A stretch of 64,000 nt of DNA from Chelydra serpentina (GCA_037349315.1 JBAIAC010000010.1:32404001-32468000); one strand, 5' to 3'; shown: positions 1 through 51,235, counted from the stretch's first letter. Numbers and translations: made by a program. The notes: generated by a model from the sequence alone, not told the origin.

Positions 1-294
1 AGACCCTTATGATGACCCTGAAGAATAGGATGCTGTCCCCTCTGTCCGAGGGTCTGGAGCAACCAAAATTAGTGTCAGTGGGATCCTGGACAAACCCCCA
101 AAGTCTGGTGGTGGTGGTGATGGTGATGCTAATGTTGGTTATTCATTTATACATACATGGTATCACCACGACACCATTCAACCATAAATTCCTTTATTAA
201 ATCTAAAGGCCTAATGGTCTTTATACAGGTGCTCAAAATATACCTTAAATGTCTGTCTGATCGTCACACCCATGTACTAACATGAAGTCATAAG

Positions 295-791
295 TAAGGC
301 TACGATCTGATCATGAGTATTTTTAATAAAAGTCAGGATCAGGTCACGGGCAAAAAACAAAAAATCACAGCCCCATGACCGCTCCATGACTTTTACTAAA
401 AATACTCATGATTGAATCTGGGGTGAGGGGAACACTACGGGGGGAAAGCCAGGGACTTGCTGCAGGGGAAGAACCCCAGGGGGCCCACCACTGCTCAGGC
501 CCCTGCTGATGGGGGATTTCTGGGGGGGGGGGGGGGGAGAGCGTTGGAGGGGGGCCGACACAGCAGCAGCCGGTGCAGCTGACTGAGACACTGCCCAAGC
601 GGCTGGCTGCAGAACTGCTCTAGCAGCAGCCCCTGTGGCTGTCCCCAGGGCTGCCTGAGCAGCTGGCTTTGAGGCCAGCTGCTTGGGTGGCCCTGGGGTC
701 AGCCACAGTGGCTGCTGCAGAAGTCATGGAGGTCGCAAGAAGTCACGGAATCCGTGACTTCTGCAACCTCTGAGACAGACACAGAGCCTTA
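295..791. mobile_element. hAT-like non-autonomous DNA transposon with internal inverted repeat
   Basis: The flanks GTCATAAG (287-294) and GTCATAAA (792-799) are a 7/8 match to an 8-bp target duplication. The ends start TAAGGCT and end AGCCTTA. Inside, the segment near 311-335 is repeated in reverse complement near 387-412 (GAGTATTTTTA and TAAAAATACTC cores). The GC-rich middle holds a poly-G run at about 522-537. No transposase frame is visible. Confidence 0.65.
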
Positions 792-2034
792 GTCATAAAT
801 AGTGATCCGATACTTACGACAAGAGTAGGCCTGGGGCACTCAAACGCATATAGGCTGGCAGTAGGTAGGCAGGAACTAGCAACAAATGATAAGAATGTAC
901 CCGTTTATATCTTATCTGTTGCACCCTGTGTGACTGAAGCCCTTCAATGAATTTTTTTCCTTGTTAAAACAGACTAAAAACCACCCTTGGTAACTGGAGC
1001 TTCTTCAAGGAATTTTCTTCTATCTTATCAATTCCCTTCCAGGTCCAGTTTTTCCAATTAAGCTGCATTCTTTCAAGTCCTTCCCACACCTGCCCATAGG
1101 ACCTGCAGTTTACACAAACTGAAGAGCATATATATTCTTTAGCCATGATAATTTAACCCTTTATATATTGGTTCAATCCAACACTGCCCCACTGTGGACA
1201 TACTTTTTAACAGATTTAAGCATGATTTTAACCTAAAAGACAGTACCATCAATTTCAGTAACCTGAAGATTGCTTAAAATGCTGATTTAATCTTGCAAAA
1301 TTATTTTAAATTAATGAAATTTTTGAGGATCACTGCATTTGTCAATATGAGAAATTTCTAGCTACATTAAAGATAATCTCATTTGCCTGGATGCCTCTGA
1401 TCAGAGTGAAATAAAAATGGTGGCATTAGATTCCTTTAAAGTCTTTCTGTATTTAAAGATTTTTAAATTTGAAAAATGTTCATACCATCCTCTTGATTTT
1501 AGATAGGTTACTAAAAAGAAAAGGAAATCAACATAACATGTATATTCTTAATTTAATGTTTTTAAAAAATAGGTGCTCTGCCTCAACAAAAGTGGGCGCT
1601 GATCTCAAAATGGAGGAAGTAAATGGTGTTTGGGACTATTATACCCATGATACAAACCTCTAATTCAACACAGATCATTTAAGGCAGGGGTAATCAATAG
1701 TCTTATTTTTCTTCCATGTTTTTTTGCCCCAAACAATCCATTATATATGCTATGTCCTTGTCCTGTTCCTCTTGCTGTTCACAAATAGCACCCAAGTAAG
1801 TGATTATATATTTGAGTACCCAAATATGGAAGACTGTGTAGTGGGCCATCTGTGTTAAAACACGACATCAGTATTATGACAAATAGTGACATTAGTGAGC
1901 TGGAAGGCTCCTTATGGCCCAAGGAACCCATTTAGGCACATTTAGATTAAAAGATGTTTTTCAACAGACCTGCATCCATCTGAAGCCCTGAAAGCTTGTG
2001 TGTATTCAGCATCAGAATGTACTATAATTTTATT

Positions 2035-2517
2035 TAGGGCTGTGGATTAATCGCAGTTAACTCACATGATTAACTTAAAAAACTTAATCGTGATTTAAAA
2101 AATCACAATCGCAGTTTTAATCGCACGATTAACCAATAGAATACCAATTGAAATTTATTAAATGATGTTTTTCTACATTTTCGTATATATTGTGTCTGAA
2201 ATCAGTGTATTTTGATTACAAATATTTGCACAGTAAAAACAAAACAAAAGAAATACTATTTTTCAGTTAACCTCATACAAGCACTGTAGTGCACTTACAA
2301 ATGTAGATTTTTTTAATTTTTAAAAATAAGTGTAAAGTGAGCACTGTACATTTGTATTCTGTGTTGTAATTGAAATCAATATATTTGAAAATGTAGAAAA
2401 CATCCAGAAATATTTAAATAAATGATATTCTCTTATTAACAGTACAATTAATCAAGATAAATTTTTTAATCGCGTGATTAATCACGAATAATTTTTTTTA
2501 ATTGCTTGACAGCCCTA
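2035..2517. mobile_element. hAT-type MITE, perfect 8-bp target duplication
   Basis: The ends are TAGGGCTGT and ACAGCCCTA, flanked on both sides by ATTTTATT (2027-2034 and 2518-2525). It is rich in ATTAATCG-type repeats at both ends and has no coding potential. The 8-bp duplication with TAGGG termini is typical of hAT elements. Confidence 0.85.
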
Positions 2518-2607
2518 ATTTTATTCTGATTTTTCCACTCCTGCTTAGTCACATATTTTACTCTTAAAAAAAACAACTTAAGATTTCTTGGTGCTTCACC
2601 TACTGAT

Positions 2608-2840
2608 GGTATGTCTACACTGCAGTTAAACACCTGCATCTGGCCTATGTCAGCTGACTTGGGCTAAAGAGGATGTGTAGTTGCAGTGTGTATGTTTGGG
2701 CGCAGGCTGAAGCCTGGGATCTGGGACCCCACAGCTCCTGCCTGAGCCCAAATATCTACACTGTATTTAAGCAGCCCATGGAGCCCGAGCCAGCTGACAC
2801 GGGCCAGCTGTCAGTGTTTAATTGCAGTGTAGACATACCC
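2608..2840. mobile_element. PIF/Harbinger-like MITE
   Basis: The ends GGTATGTCTACACTGCA and TGCAGTGTAGACATACC are near-perfect inverted repeats, continuing as GTTAAACAC / GTGTTTAAT. It belongs to the same GTCTACACT-ended family as several others in the window. The flanking triplets TGA/TCA do not match exactly. Confidence 0.65.
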
Positions 2841-2903
2841 TCAGTGTCCATCTCCATTGAAAAGAGGCTTATAATGAATGGCCAGTCTCATGCAATAGGG
2901 AAG

Positions 2904-3640
2904 AATCATAGAAATGTAGAACTAGAAAACTACCAAAAAACTAACCTAAATCTTCCTTTCTGCAGACTAAGCCGTTACTACTTGTCCTACCTTCAGTGGA
3001 CATGGAGGACAATTGAACTCTGTCCTCTTTATAAAAGCCCTTACATATTTGAAGGCTGTTATTAAAACCTCTCCCTTCCCTCTAGTTGTCTTTTTTTAAA
3101 GATTAAACTGCCAATTTTTTAACCTTTCCTTATAGGTCAGGTTTTCTAACCCTTTTATCATTTTTGTAGCTCTCTTCTGGACTCTCTCTCAAATTTGTCC
3201 ACATCTTTCCTAAAGTGTTGCATCCAGAATTGGACACAGTACTCCAGCTGAGACCTCACCACTGCTAAGTAGAGCAGGACAGTTACCTCCTATGTCTTAC
3301 ATACAACACTCCTGTTAATGCACCCTGCAATAATATAACCTTTTTCATAACTGCATCACATTTACTCACGCTCAACTTGGTATTTCAGATCATGTCCTCC
3401 ATTTGTAAAGGTCGCTTTGAATTCTAATACTCTCAAAGTTCTTGCAACACCCACCTTGGTGAGGGTCATCCACAGATTTTCTAAGCATAACCTCAAGTCA
3501 TTAATGCAGATGTTGAATAGTCCTGGGTTTGGAACTGACACCCCACAATATGCCCCTCAGTTTGACAGAGAACTATTGATAATGACTCTGATTATGGTCT
3601 TTAAACCAGTTGTGAGAGATCAGTATGAATAGGGATTGTG
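2904..3640 (-). mobile_element. CR1/L3-like LINE 3' fragment
   Basis: It begins with the antisense CR1-type tail GAATCATAGAAATGTAGAA. It continues with the antisense of the C-terminal reading frame and 3' region, including the 'CTGGAC...CAGAATTGGACACAGTACTCCAG' type words common to avian and turtle CR1. The reading frames are broken. Confidence 0.65.
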
Positions 3641-3900
3641 CATTTGTGCAGTATGAGAGACTGATCGGTTACCAGGCACCATTATCAAGAGGCAAGGAGC
3701 AGGGTGAGCCTGCGGTGCGAGGCCATGGAAGGGAGCTCGGGCCAATGGAGGGGAGGCAGTGGGGGCCAGTGGGGATCCATGGGGGGTGAGGGGAAGCAGT
3801 GGGGGCCAGGGGTATCCATGGGGGGGAGGCAGCAGTGGCCAGAGGTGATGGGTGGGGGGGTTAGGGGAGGCAGCGTGGGCCAGGGACACCAAAATACAAC
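3641..3900. repeat. G-rich insertion, unclassified
   Basis: A block of GGGGCCAGTGGGG-type words interrupts otherwise AT-rich intron. It is probably part of a non-autonomous DNA transposon, but I could not find its terminal repeats or target duplication. Confidence 0.3.
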
Positions 3901-4625
3901 TGTACATTATTTTTATTGTCTGCAGGGAAAAAAAACACAATCACCCTACATAAATAAAACAATGATTTGGACATGTATATGTGCATATTTTTGTTTTTCC
4001 TAAAGTTAATTAAGTATTTTAGGAAAATTTGTCAGAGCGGCTATCATCAAGTATTGGTGGCCACATTCAGAGGCCATCAAAAAAATTCTTGGGAGAATTC
4101 CTGACGTAGGGTCAGAATTCTTACACCACCTTTCCAGGTATTAAAAGCCCCAACTTCTGGCCAGATCTCCTTCTGCAAGACATTATAAAGTGTTCAATCT
4201 TTCAGTGGTCATCTGTTGCATTAAAATCATCTTGCAGCAAATAAAAAATCATCTTTTAACAGTCATAATACCCACCCTGTTTGAGTTGCAAAATTACCTA
4301 TATTTGATGTCAAGTATTATATTTACTTTGCCCTAGTAATAACTTTTATACAAAACTTCTGAACATAAAGCTTTTAATTATATTTTTTCCCTAAAATACT
4401 CTTAAGGTAACACTTGCATGATTCAAACTTCTGTATACAAATCTTCAATCAAGCAAAGGGAGGAGAAAATCCCAATATTGCCAATTCTTGGGAATTTATC
4501 TTGTGATGAATCTTGTGATATTTGGGGTTTTTAAAGCACCAGCTCCTGGAGTTGAGTGATTGTGGGTTTTTTTAAATGAAAGCAGCGATTGTGTTTTTAG
4601 CCCATGTGATTTGTATTATGTAGAA

Positions 4626-5289
4626 CAGGAGAGGGCAAACTTTTTGGCCCAAGGGCCACATCGGGGTTCCGAAACTGTATGGAGGGCCGAGTAGGGAAGG
4701 CTAAGCTTCCCCAAACAGCCTGGCCTCCGCCCCCTCCCACTTCTCACCCCAACTTCCCCCCCTCAAAACCTCCGACCCATCCAATGCCACCTGCTCCTTG
4801 TCCCCTGACCGCCCCCTCCTTGCACCCCCCCCCGGGACTGCACCCCCACATCCAAACCACTCGCTCCCTGACCCCCTATCCACACCTCCGCCCCTGACCG
4901 CCCCCCCCCAAACCTCCTTCCGATCCAACCGCCCCCTGTTCTGTCCCCTGACTGCCCTCACGGCACCCTCTGTCCCTTATCCAACCACCCCCCCCCCCCC
5001 CCCCGCTCCCTACCCCCTTACCATGCTGCTCAGAGCACCACAACTGGCAGCCGTGCCGCCCAGCCAGAGCCAGCCATGCCGTCGCACAGTCCAGAGCAGC
5101 AGTGTAGGCCGGCGGCTCTCTCAGCCATGCTGCCCATCAGGAGCTTGCAGGCTGCCTGCCCAGCGCTCGCCAGCGTTGAGGCGGGGGCGGGGACAGCAGA
5201 GGGGAGGTGCAGGAGCTAGCCTCCCTGGCCAGGAGCTCAAAGGCTGGGCAGGATGGTCCGGCCCGCGGGCCGTAGTTTGCCCACCTCTG
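4626..5289. mobile_element. hAT-type non-autonomous element, perfect 8-bp target duplication
   Basis: The ends CAGGAGAGGGCAAACT and AGTTTGCCCACCTCTG are inverted repeats. The flanks are ATGTAGAA at 4618-4625 and 5290-5297. The interior is C-rich with a poly-C run near 4986-5003. The 165-codon frame across it is a compositional artefact. Confidence 0.85.
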
Positions 5290-5972
5290 ATGTAGAAGGT
5301 AATGCTGTGATGTCTGTCAGTGGGTTGGGGCATCAATAAGAAGGGCAGTTGTGGGGCTGGGACTGGTGGGGCTCTTCGTTAAGAAGTGTATTTATTTTGA
5401 AAGCGTACATGGCCTGCCAGTTAGCCATCTCTGTTAAAGTTTTGGCCAGTGAATTTCCCTTATGTTTTTGAGGAAGTGGTGATAGTGAATGTTGGGAGGG
5501 CCTGATTGGGGTACCTGTGAGGGAGACTGGGAGACTTCCTTGGAACACTTCAGTGTTACTCTGTTACCAGATTTGCCTTCCTCATACCCTCTTCATGCCT
5601 ACAGTAGTGCTGGAGGGGCTGTGAGGAGGATGGTAGGTGGTTACTGATGGGGTGTGAGGAGCACATCTGCTCGCTGAGGTCAGCAAGGGAAAGCAGCGCA
5701 AACCCCAGGTTCCACGCTCTTCTCCAGAGGGTAATGGAGAGGGACAGGGCTTTACACAACTCTGAAGCATGGGAGGATTGCAGAGATGTGAAGTGAACAT
5801 TCATCTCAATGGGATGTTCTGGATTGAATCTGAATACCACTCTTCTCCCTCCCTCTCCCCCCGCCCCTCCAATGAATCCAGTTTGACACAATAGCTCAGA
5901 GATGTGAATTTACCCATTTATCTTGATTGTTCTTCTGACGCTCCCAAAGTCTGCCCCAATCCATTTTCAACA

Positions 5973-6445
5973 CTAAGAACATAAGAATGGCCATACTGGG
6001 TCAGACCAAAGGTCCATCAAGCCCAGTATCTGTCCTCTGACAGGGTTCATTGCCTTTGGGGCACCTGCCATTGGCCAGACAGGTTATCATCAAGTGATCC
6101 TTGCCTTTTTACCCAATCCCAGCTTCTGGCAAACAGAGGCTAGGGACACCATTCCTGCCCATCCTGGCTAATAGGTCCATCTATGGCTATCTTCTATGAA
6201 TCTGTCTAGCTCCCTTTTGAACCCCGTTATAGTATTGGCCTTCAAAACACCCTCTGGCAAGGAATTCCAGAGGTTGACAGTGCATTGTGTGAAAGTATAC
6301 TTTCTTGTGTTTGTTTTAAACCTGCCACCTATTAATTTCATTTGGTGGCCCCTTGTTCTTGTATTATGAGGAGTAAATAACACTTCCTATTTACTTTCTC
6401 TATACCACTCATGATTTTATAGACTTCTATCATATCTCAATATGC
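5973..6445 (-). mobile_element. CR1 LINE 3' end
   Basis: It starts with AAGAACATAAGAATGGCCAT, the antisense of a very common reptile CR1 3' end. It continues into an antisense remnant of the ORF2 C-terminus (6383-6168, -) with [10 protein letters not shown] and FKRELDRFI, typical of the CR1 endonuclease-RT protein tail. Confidence 0.8.
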
Positions 6446-6729
6446 ACATAGACTTCAGAGCAATTTAAATATTAGATCCTTATTGGGGTTCTGTAACTTT
6501 ACCAAATGACCCTCAGCTTACACCAGTAACACTATTCTGGCCCAGCACTATTATAGTGGGGCAGTAGTACTACCACAATTAAAGCTGCACCAGGATGTTC
6601 ATTTTAACAAGAGTGAAAAAGTTATTTGAAAACAGTCGGGGATAGAGTATCATTTTTAAATGTTTAGAATAGCTTGTTTTTTTTCCTAAAGCAGTCTGTA
6701 GGGGAAGCTTACATCAACCTAACTGTGTA

Positions 6730-7085
6730 AGCGTCTACACTACAATCTTCCTTTACCGACTTAATTTGCCTGCGATGTCGACCTATGTGAGAGGCATAGC
6801 ACTTAGGTTGATGTAGTTAGGTCAACGCCGTGTCCCTGTAGACACTGCGTTGCTTACATTGCCTGTTGCTGCCTTTGACAGCTGGAATTCCACCACCCCA
6901 GGGCTGACAGCCTGAGCTGTCAGTGCCCCACAATGCCCCACTTAAGTCAGTTCAAGCACTCCTGGTGAGGGCATGCACCGCCGACAGAAGGAGCATAGTG
7001 TAGACACAAAAAGACTAATTACTGCAGTGGCTGTTGTAAGTCAACCTAACTTAAGTCGACTTAATTTTGTAATGGAGACGTGCCC
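6730..7085. mobile_element. PIF/Harbinger-like MITE
   Basis: It begins GCGTCTACACTACAATCTTC and ends GGAGACGTGCCC. Internal GTCGAC and AAGTCGACTT words and the TAGGTTGATGTAGTTAGGTCA segment match the family. The ends are diverged, so the boundaries are approximate. Confidence 0.5.
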
Positions 7086-7633
7086 TAAGATTACCCTTAC
7101 CCTGCTGCTGCTTTTTGCTAGAGTCTTTCATCTTTCCTCTTTAGTGATGATTTCCTTGGTAGTATCTCTAAAATAAGATCTGGAAATGTGTGCAGATTTT
7201 AGAGTACTTTGAAGTATTGGCTCTTTAAACCTAAAGGTTTGCTATCCGGGGAAAATTCTAGAAGGAGCTATTGCAGAATTCAGACAGAGCAACTGAAGTG
7301 CACAACACATTCTCAGAAAGCTTCTGAGAGCAGGACTCAAACTTTCACTGTATGGGTACTCTGCAGTTCAGTAACCATAGTATGTCACCTGGAACACCCG
7401 CTTATTCTGACATCCGGTTACCTGTAAATACTCTGGTCTGACAGCCTCAGTCCTGCAGTGTGTGTAAATTACTGTCATTGGCCCCATTAATTTTGCTTGA
7501 GGCACACTGTAGATCCAACTTTTTACCCTAAATAACACTTTAAATGTTGCTTCCCCAAAGAGGGAATGGTGCCAGACACTAGCTGAAATTCATTCTGAGC
7601 AGATTATATCAGTTTATGGAGAATCAGTGTTTT

Positions 7634-7876
7634 AGAGTATGTCCGTACTGCTGCTGGGAGCGAGTTTCTCGGCCTGGATAACAGACTGCTAGCTTCACTT
7701 GAGCTAGCACACTAAAATAGCAGTGTAGACGTTGCAGCTTCAGCGGAGACTCGGACTAGCTGCCCGAGCTGCAACATTCACACTGCTGTTTTTACTATGC
7801 TAATTCAAGCTAAGATAGCATGAGTCTGTCTGCTTGGTCTTGGAGGTTTATTCCCAACTGCAACATAGATATACCC
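7634..7876. mobile_element. PIF/Harbinger-like MITE
   Basis: The ends are AGTATGTCCGTACTGC and ATAGATATACCC. Symmetric internal segments (CTAGCTTCACTTGAGCTAG against AATTCAAGCTAAGATAGC, and AGCAGTGTAGACGTTGCAGC against GCTGCAACATTCACACTGCT) show a foldback structure. Confidence 0.6.
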
Positions 7877-8727
7877 ACAGTTTGAGGCCCAGGTGGGCAC
7901 AAAAAGTTGGAATTTCAAAACTTTGATGTTGCATGATTTTTGGGAGTTGGGCCAGGGGAGAGCGTACAGTGCTACTGCTCTGTAATATAATATGCCCAGA
8001 AAAAAAATTGTGGGGGAGGAATTACATGCTTCAAAAACTTGTTGGATACCTTAATCCCACAAAGGGAGATGGATTATTCAGTAGTACTTGGTGAAGTGAG
8101 GTGAAATTAAGGCAAAACAGAATAAATAACATCACAAAGGTGACAATTGTTAGACTGGAATAATCTCCAAAAAGTAGTGAAGGGGAGCCCAACTGCTTGA
8201 GTTCTTTAAAAGAAGGCTAACCCAAACAGTGAAGAATATATTGTAGGGAATAGTTCTTTGATATCAGGGAGCAAACTAGGTGGTTTAATAGATCTTTTAT
8301 TTGTTCTTCTGTCTTTATATTCAGATTACAGTTTGTATTGATGTTTGTTAATCTCTCAATATTGATGTCTGTTGCTTTGAACCTTTCAAGTAAGAAGGTT
8401 GTTTCTGTTCATACTGGAAGTTTGATTGATAGCCAATATGGTCTTGATTTTATGTGAAATGCTGTAACTTTTTTCATTTGAAATTTCTCTCATAATGGTG
8501 TAATACAAATTCTCTAAACTATCAAATAGATTGCTCATTGTTATACCACCAGGAAACAGAAGTCCCTCATTACAAACTTCTGCCATCACTGTGTTAACAT
8601 AATACCCAGAAATCCTGACTCTTGAGATGAAATAAAGTTAAAACAGTTGATGCCTCATCAAAAACTAGAAAATTGTATAATATATTTTTAATTTACAAGA
8701 ATCTGCCCTTACTGTTTGGGATATTAA

Positions 8728-9330
8728 CCAGGGCAGTGGTTGAAGCTTCCCCTTGGGAAGGCTATCCCCCTGCCCTGCGTCTTCTGGCCAAGGCCCTTCC
8801 TCTACCAGCCAAGGCCATGGCCCCGGTCAGGGTTGGGGAGGCCCCTTTCCTCCCATGGCCCTTGTTGGGACAAAGAGGGGCTGAGAGCTCAGTCTGTGCT
8901 ACGGAGGGAGAATGAGAACTGGGTCCCAGGCAAAATCAAGCGCTCATCCCTGGCCAGAACCACAGTGGAGCTCTTGGTCCTGGCCAGAGCTCTAAGCCTA
9001 GAACCCTTCCACCTGTGGCCCCGTCCATTGTCCCACCCCATTCCGCCCCTTCCCCCATGGCTCTGCCCCCGCTCTGCCTCTTTGCCTGTGAACCTGTCCC
9101 CCTCTCATCTTCCCACCCCCGTTGTGGCCCTGAGACTACGGTTGGGAGCGAGAGCTCCTACAGACCCCCAGCTGTGGCGGAGGGAGATTTTTCCAGCCAA
9201 TTTGGGGCCCCTGGCCACAGGCACGGTGGGCCCGTGCAGTAATCTGCCACTGTTCTTCCCCTCCCCCTTCCTGTGGTGTGAGATTTGGGGAGGTTTAGCC
9301 TCCCCCAGCCTCCATTATGTGCAGCCCATG
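8728..9330. mobile_element. GC-rich hAT-like insertion
   Basis: A CG-rich block sits in AT-rich intron. The flanks GATATTAA (8720-8727) and GGTATTAA (9331-9338) agree in 7 of 8 bases. The termini CCAGGGC and GCCCATG are weakly inverted. The 201-codon open frame crossing it has no known family. Confidence 0.45.
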
Positions 9331-9399
9331 GGTATTAAGCAATAAGAGGAGTAAGATATAGAATAATACTTCAAGTTCTCGTTTTTCAAGAGGATCCTG

Positions 9400-9590
9400 G
9401 GAGAAGCAATACTACCTGAAGGTTAGAGCATGGGAATTAAGAGTGGAAACTCTTGAGTTGTCTGTCAGCCTCTGTTTGTTTGGGCAAATCCCTTATTTGT
9501 AAAATGGGAGTAATACTTTGCTTCCTCACAAGTGTTATAAGAATTAGTACTTCTAAAGCATTTTAAGAAGTAAAGCACTATTAGATGCTT
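9400..9590 (+). mobile_element. MIR-type SINE remnant
   Basis: The order GAGCATGGGAATTAAGAGTG, then TTTGGGCAAATCCCTTATTT, then GTAAAATGGGAGTAATAC matches the core and 3' half of the MIR family, diverged. Confidence 0.6.
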
Positions 9591-9656
9591 GTCCACTCAG
9601 TGACAAAACTATTACTACAAGAACCAATTGAAGAAGCAGATGGAGATGGTTTCATG

Positions 9657-9872
9657 TAGGTGTCTAAACACACCCCTGACTGACATAAGTTTCACCGTCA
9701 AAAGCACTGGTGTGGAGATGCTCTCCCGCCAACATAGCTATCATTGCTCATTGGGGATGGTTCAATTATCAGCGAGAGAGCTCTATCCTGCTGGCATAGA
9801 GCAGCTACACAGGAGATGTTAGTGGCGCAGCTGTGCTGTGTTGCTGTAAGGTCAGTAGTGTAGACATAGCCT
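9657..9872. mobile_element. PIF/Harbinger-like MITE next to REPS1 exon a
   Basis: It ends GTAGTGTAGACATAGCCT. The start (TAGGTGTCTAAACACACCC) is diverged. The internal GGAGATGCTCTCCCGCCAAC resembles the middle of the copy near 39.7 kb. It lies 79 bp upstream of the exon acceptor. Confidence 0.5.
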
Positions 9873-9950
9873 AAGTTTTCCAAGAGGCATTGGCAGCTTT
9901 TCAACAAATAGAGATTGATTGATTGATTAAATGTTTGTTTTGATTTATAG

Positions 9951-48126
<38,176 letters not shown>

Positions 48127-50425
48127 GCCAATTGCCGTTAACTGTGAATTTACTAAATTTGGAAAGGGGGATTGGGTTCAAAGCCTATTGAAAGACCCAT
48201 TCATTCAGCTCAAAGCGCTCTATTCAGCATTACATTTGTGATTCTGTTCTGTCCCGTTTGTCCGTCTTTGCATTTAAGTATTTTAACTTCAATCCAAAAA
48301 ATCAGGATAACTTTTTTCCTTGAATGTTGTGTATTTTGACATTGCCTCCCCTGCCATTTCCTTGGGAATGCATGATCTTTCTGCTGCAGTTGAGTTTGCA
48401 CAGTTTCAGTGGCCAAAACTTCAAACTGGAATTAATTACCTAATGGTTTCTATATTTCATGTCAAAGAAAAGGACAGCTCGTCAGTTAACTTTTAACATT
48501 AAAGCACACATATACCATAAATGCCTCTTACACGGCAGCATTTGTTTTATTGTGTAAAACAGAAAAACGAATCTAGTATGTGAACCAAAATTGATCTCCC
48601 AAACCACCTTTCACAATTTAGGAAGTAATTCACAATTCCAGAAAGCCTGCCTTTTTTGCAATAAAGTAGCTCCCTCAGGCTGCCGCAGGCTACGTTGCCA
48701 TATCATCTAAAATTGGTTATTTCATCTGTTTCATATTTTGTGCAGTGTGACCAGATTGCCAGGTGTTCACATTTTTCCACTCATGATCTTGATTCAGCCG
48801 CATGCATATAAATGACCTATGGTACAACTGATACTATACGTAACAGACCTTCCTTGGTCATCCCTTCTGTGAAAAGAATTGGGCGTTAATTCCCAATGTA
48901 TTGATTGCACATTTCCTGAGCACTACCTGTAAATGCATGCTTCACACATTACTTTTTATTAACAGATCATATCCACCAGTCTTTACTGTAACAGATTGTA
49001 CTGTCAAGTAATGTGTCAATACCTCTCTGAACATCTAATTCCCAGCCAAAAAATAAACCGTTTGTTTCTTAGGACTTCTGGGTTACCTTCTGTTACCTTG
49101 TCTCCAGGCCTTATTCTTCTGGCATATAGACAGGCTTCACTATTAACAAAAAGTTCCCTGAGTGTATCCTGTTATTCGGGTTGATGTACTGTATTAGGAT
49201 TTGTTGTATATTGTATGATACACACCTTTTGATCTCATATGTAAATTTGCATTAATTGCTGACTAACAGCAGATATTCTATTTAATGGCTTCTTCTGGCT
49301 GTGGGATCATAGATGTTAAACCGCATGGATGTATCTCACCAGAATCAGAACTAGCAATTGTGTGATTTTTACACCAATAAAACAGCACAATATTTTAATT
49401 TTGTTGATTCATCTTTAACTGGAACTTGTAACTCCCACAAATATGCAGGAATATATTTTTATATCTTTTTGATGGCAGTCACAAGGAGCAGTAGATCCCT
49501 TCGTTCTTCTAGTTTTCAGCTATTGGCTATCTTGGATTTTCTTGGTAAAGTGAGGCTAGCCTTCATTTATGTTAATATAGCCGCACAAACTGTGTCTCAT
49601 GTCTAGACTACAAGCACAAGGGATGCAGTGTAGTGCAGTGGCTAAAGCACTGGACTGGGACTCAGATTGGGTTCCATTCCCAGATCTGCCACTCACCTAC
49701 TGGAAGACCTTTGGTAAGTCGTGTTACCTCTTTGTGCCTTAGCTTCCCCATCTGTAAAATGGGGATAATGATACTGACCTCCTTTGCAAAGCTCCCTGAG
49801 ATCTATTGATGAAAAGCGAATGGATATTTTAAATTTATAAATAAACCTAGGTATCCTGTATAAAAGCAGAATGCTGCTACAGTGCAACTCTTGGGTGAAA
49901 AGGTAACTAATAAATTACATTAACTAGATTTCTGTGAAAGTACCTTCTGAATGTCATCAAACTAAATGGATCGCAGTTTAGAAGTCCTTGACCTTCCCTG
50001 CTTCACTGTTGATTTTAAATTAATTTCTTAACCATGTTACCGATTGATTATTGAAAAGAACATTTTAAATCAAATTTTCCACTGTTTATGCTATTTACTA
50101 CTTGCAGTTCTGTTTGGACAGTGAAAATAGACTAGTATGTTTCCCTTTCTGATTACTGTACATTGACAGGATACTTGCAGTTGTCAGAAATACTGGGGGG
50201 GAATTTTACTACTTTTTAACACCTGTTCCAGTTATATTTTTTGGAAATGTCATGGAAACATTGTTTTCTTTTGTACATATGCAAACTAGCATTCCTTAAC
50301 ATAGAAGTAATGAATTTCACACTGTGAAATGAAAAAAGTGGATCTTTTTATTTGCATGTAGGTGGATTGAGATTTCTATAATGAATAATTTGTTTAAAAA
50401 ATAAACTGCCTATATAGAAATCACA
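48127..50425 (+). other. REPS1: probable REPS1 3' UTR
   Basis: About 2.3 kb of AT-rich sequence without a coding frame follows the REPS1 stop. AATAAA hexamers lie at 49052-49057, 49376-49381, 49840-49845 and 50400-50405, so several poly(A) sites are possible. The true end cannot be fixed from sequence; 50425 assumes use of the last hexamer. A MIR-type SINE lies inside (49622-49835). Confidence 0.55.
49622..49835 (+). mobile_element. MIR-type SINE in the REPS1 3' UTR
   Basis: The tRNA-like head GTGCAGTGGCTAAAGCACTG and GGTTCCATTCCCAGATCTGC (box B-like) is followed by the MIR core CCATCTGTAAAATGGGGATA. It is well preserved for this old family. Confidence 0.8.
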
Positions 50426-51087
50426 CTTGCAAAATATGTTGTCAATTAGTAGATTAAGTGTCAGACTAAATTTAGTGAAATCAGGTATAAGCGAAAAGGA
50501 GAAATGCAAGGCAATCCAGAAAAGTTAATAGTCTAAAATCACTTCACCATTCTAACTAATTATCAAGTAGCCGGGTAACACTGAAAGACCATATGCTGCA
50601 CTTTCCAACTGGGTCCTCTGGTACAATCAAGGAACATAATTTTTTTAAAATGGTATGCATGTAATTGTCCATGCAGTTTTGTTTATAAAAATAGATTTTT
50701 AAAAAAATCATAAATCAGACATTCAGACCTTTGAATTAAATGTAAAAGAAAAACCTTTTACTTTCAAATCCTAAATGCATGTATGGATCTCAATGTCTCA
50801 AATCCTTTCAATGGAATCAACAAAATTGTACATCAAATACGTCAAATTAAGAGTTTAATTGCAGTAATATCAGTTTTATATCTAGGCAGGAGAAATAGGA
50901 TGACTGTTTTTTAAAGATTTCTTGTGATTTATAATGTTCATTATGTGAACTTTCAACCAAATTTTTAATTCAGAAAATGTCTGTCTTAATTCCCAGAGGA
51001 AATTGGTGGGATGCAAAACATAATTGTTTTAATGTTCCCTCATCATTTCCTTCTGTCTCCCATTTGTTGTAGCTACCTGTTGCATCT

Positions 51088-51235
51088 TGTTATAATCCTA
51101 GATTGATTGTGAGCTCTTTGGGCCAGAGACTGTGTATTTGTACAGTGCCTAGAACAATGTGGTTGCATTCTATGATGCTGCTGCATGCTAGTGCAGTGAG
51201 AGTAGTTGGGGGAATAAATAAGGGAGGAAGGATAA
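51088..51235 (+). mobile_element. L2-type LINE 3' tail
   Basis: ATTGTGAGCTCTTTGGGCCA, then TTTGTACAGTGCCTAGAACA and GGAATAAATAAGG, match the L2 3' end. Confidence 0.6.

Noticed and set aside
4701..5336. Overlapping Pro- and Arg-rich open frames up to 165 codons
   Set aside because: They lie in a C-rich hAT element with a clean target duplication and have no family motif.
8740..9345. 201-codon + strand open frame, the second longest in the window
   Set aside because: It is confined to a GC-rich transposon-like insert, composition-driven, with no splice context or domain.
1..9950. Search for REPS1 EH-domain exons
   Set aside because: No EF-hand/EH-like coding segment with splice sites was found, so these exons lie upstream of the window.
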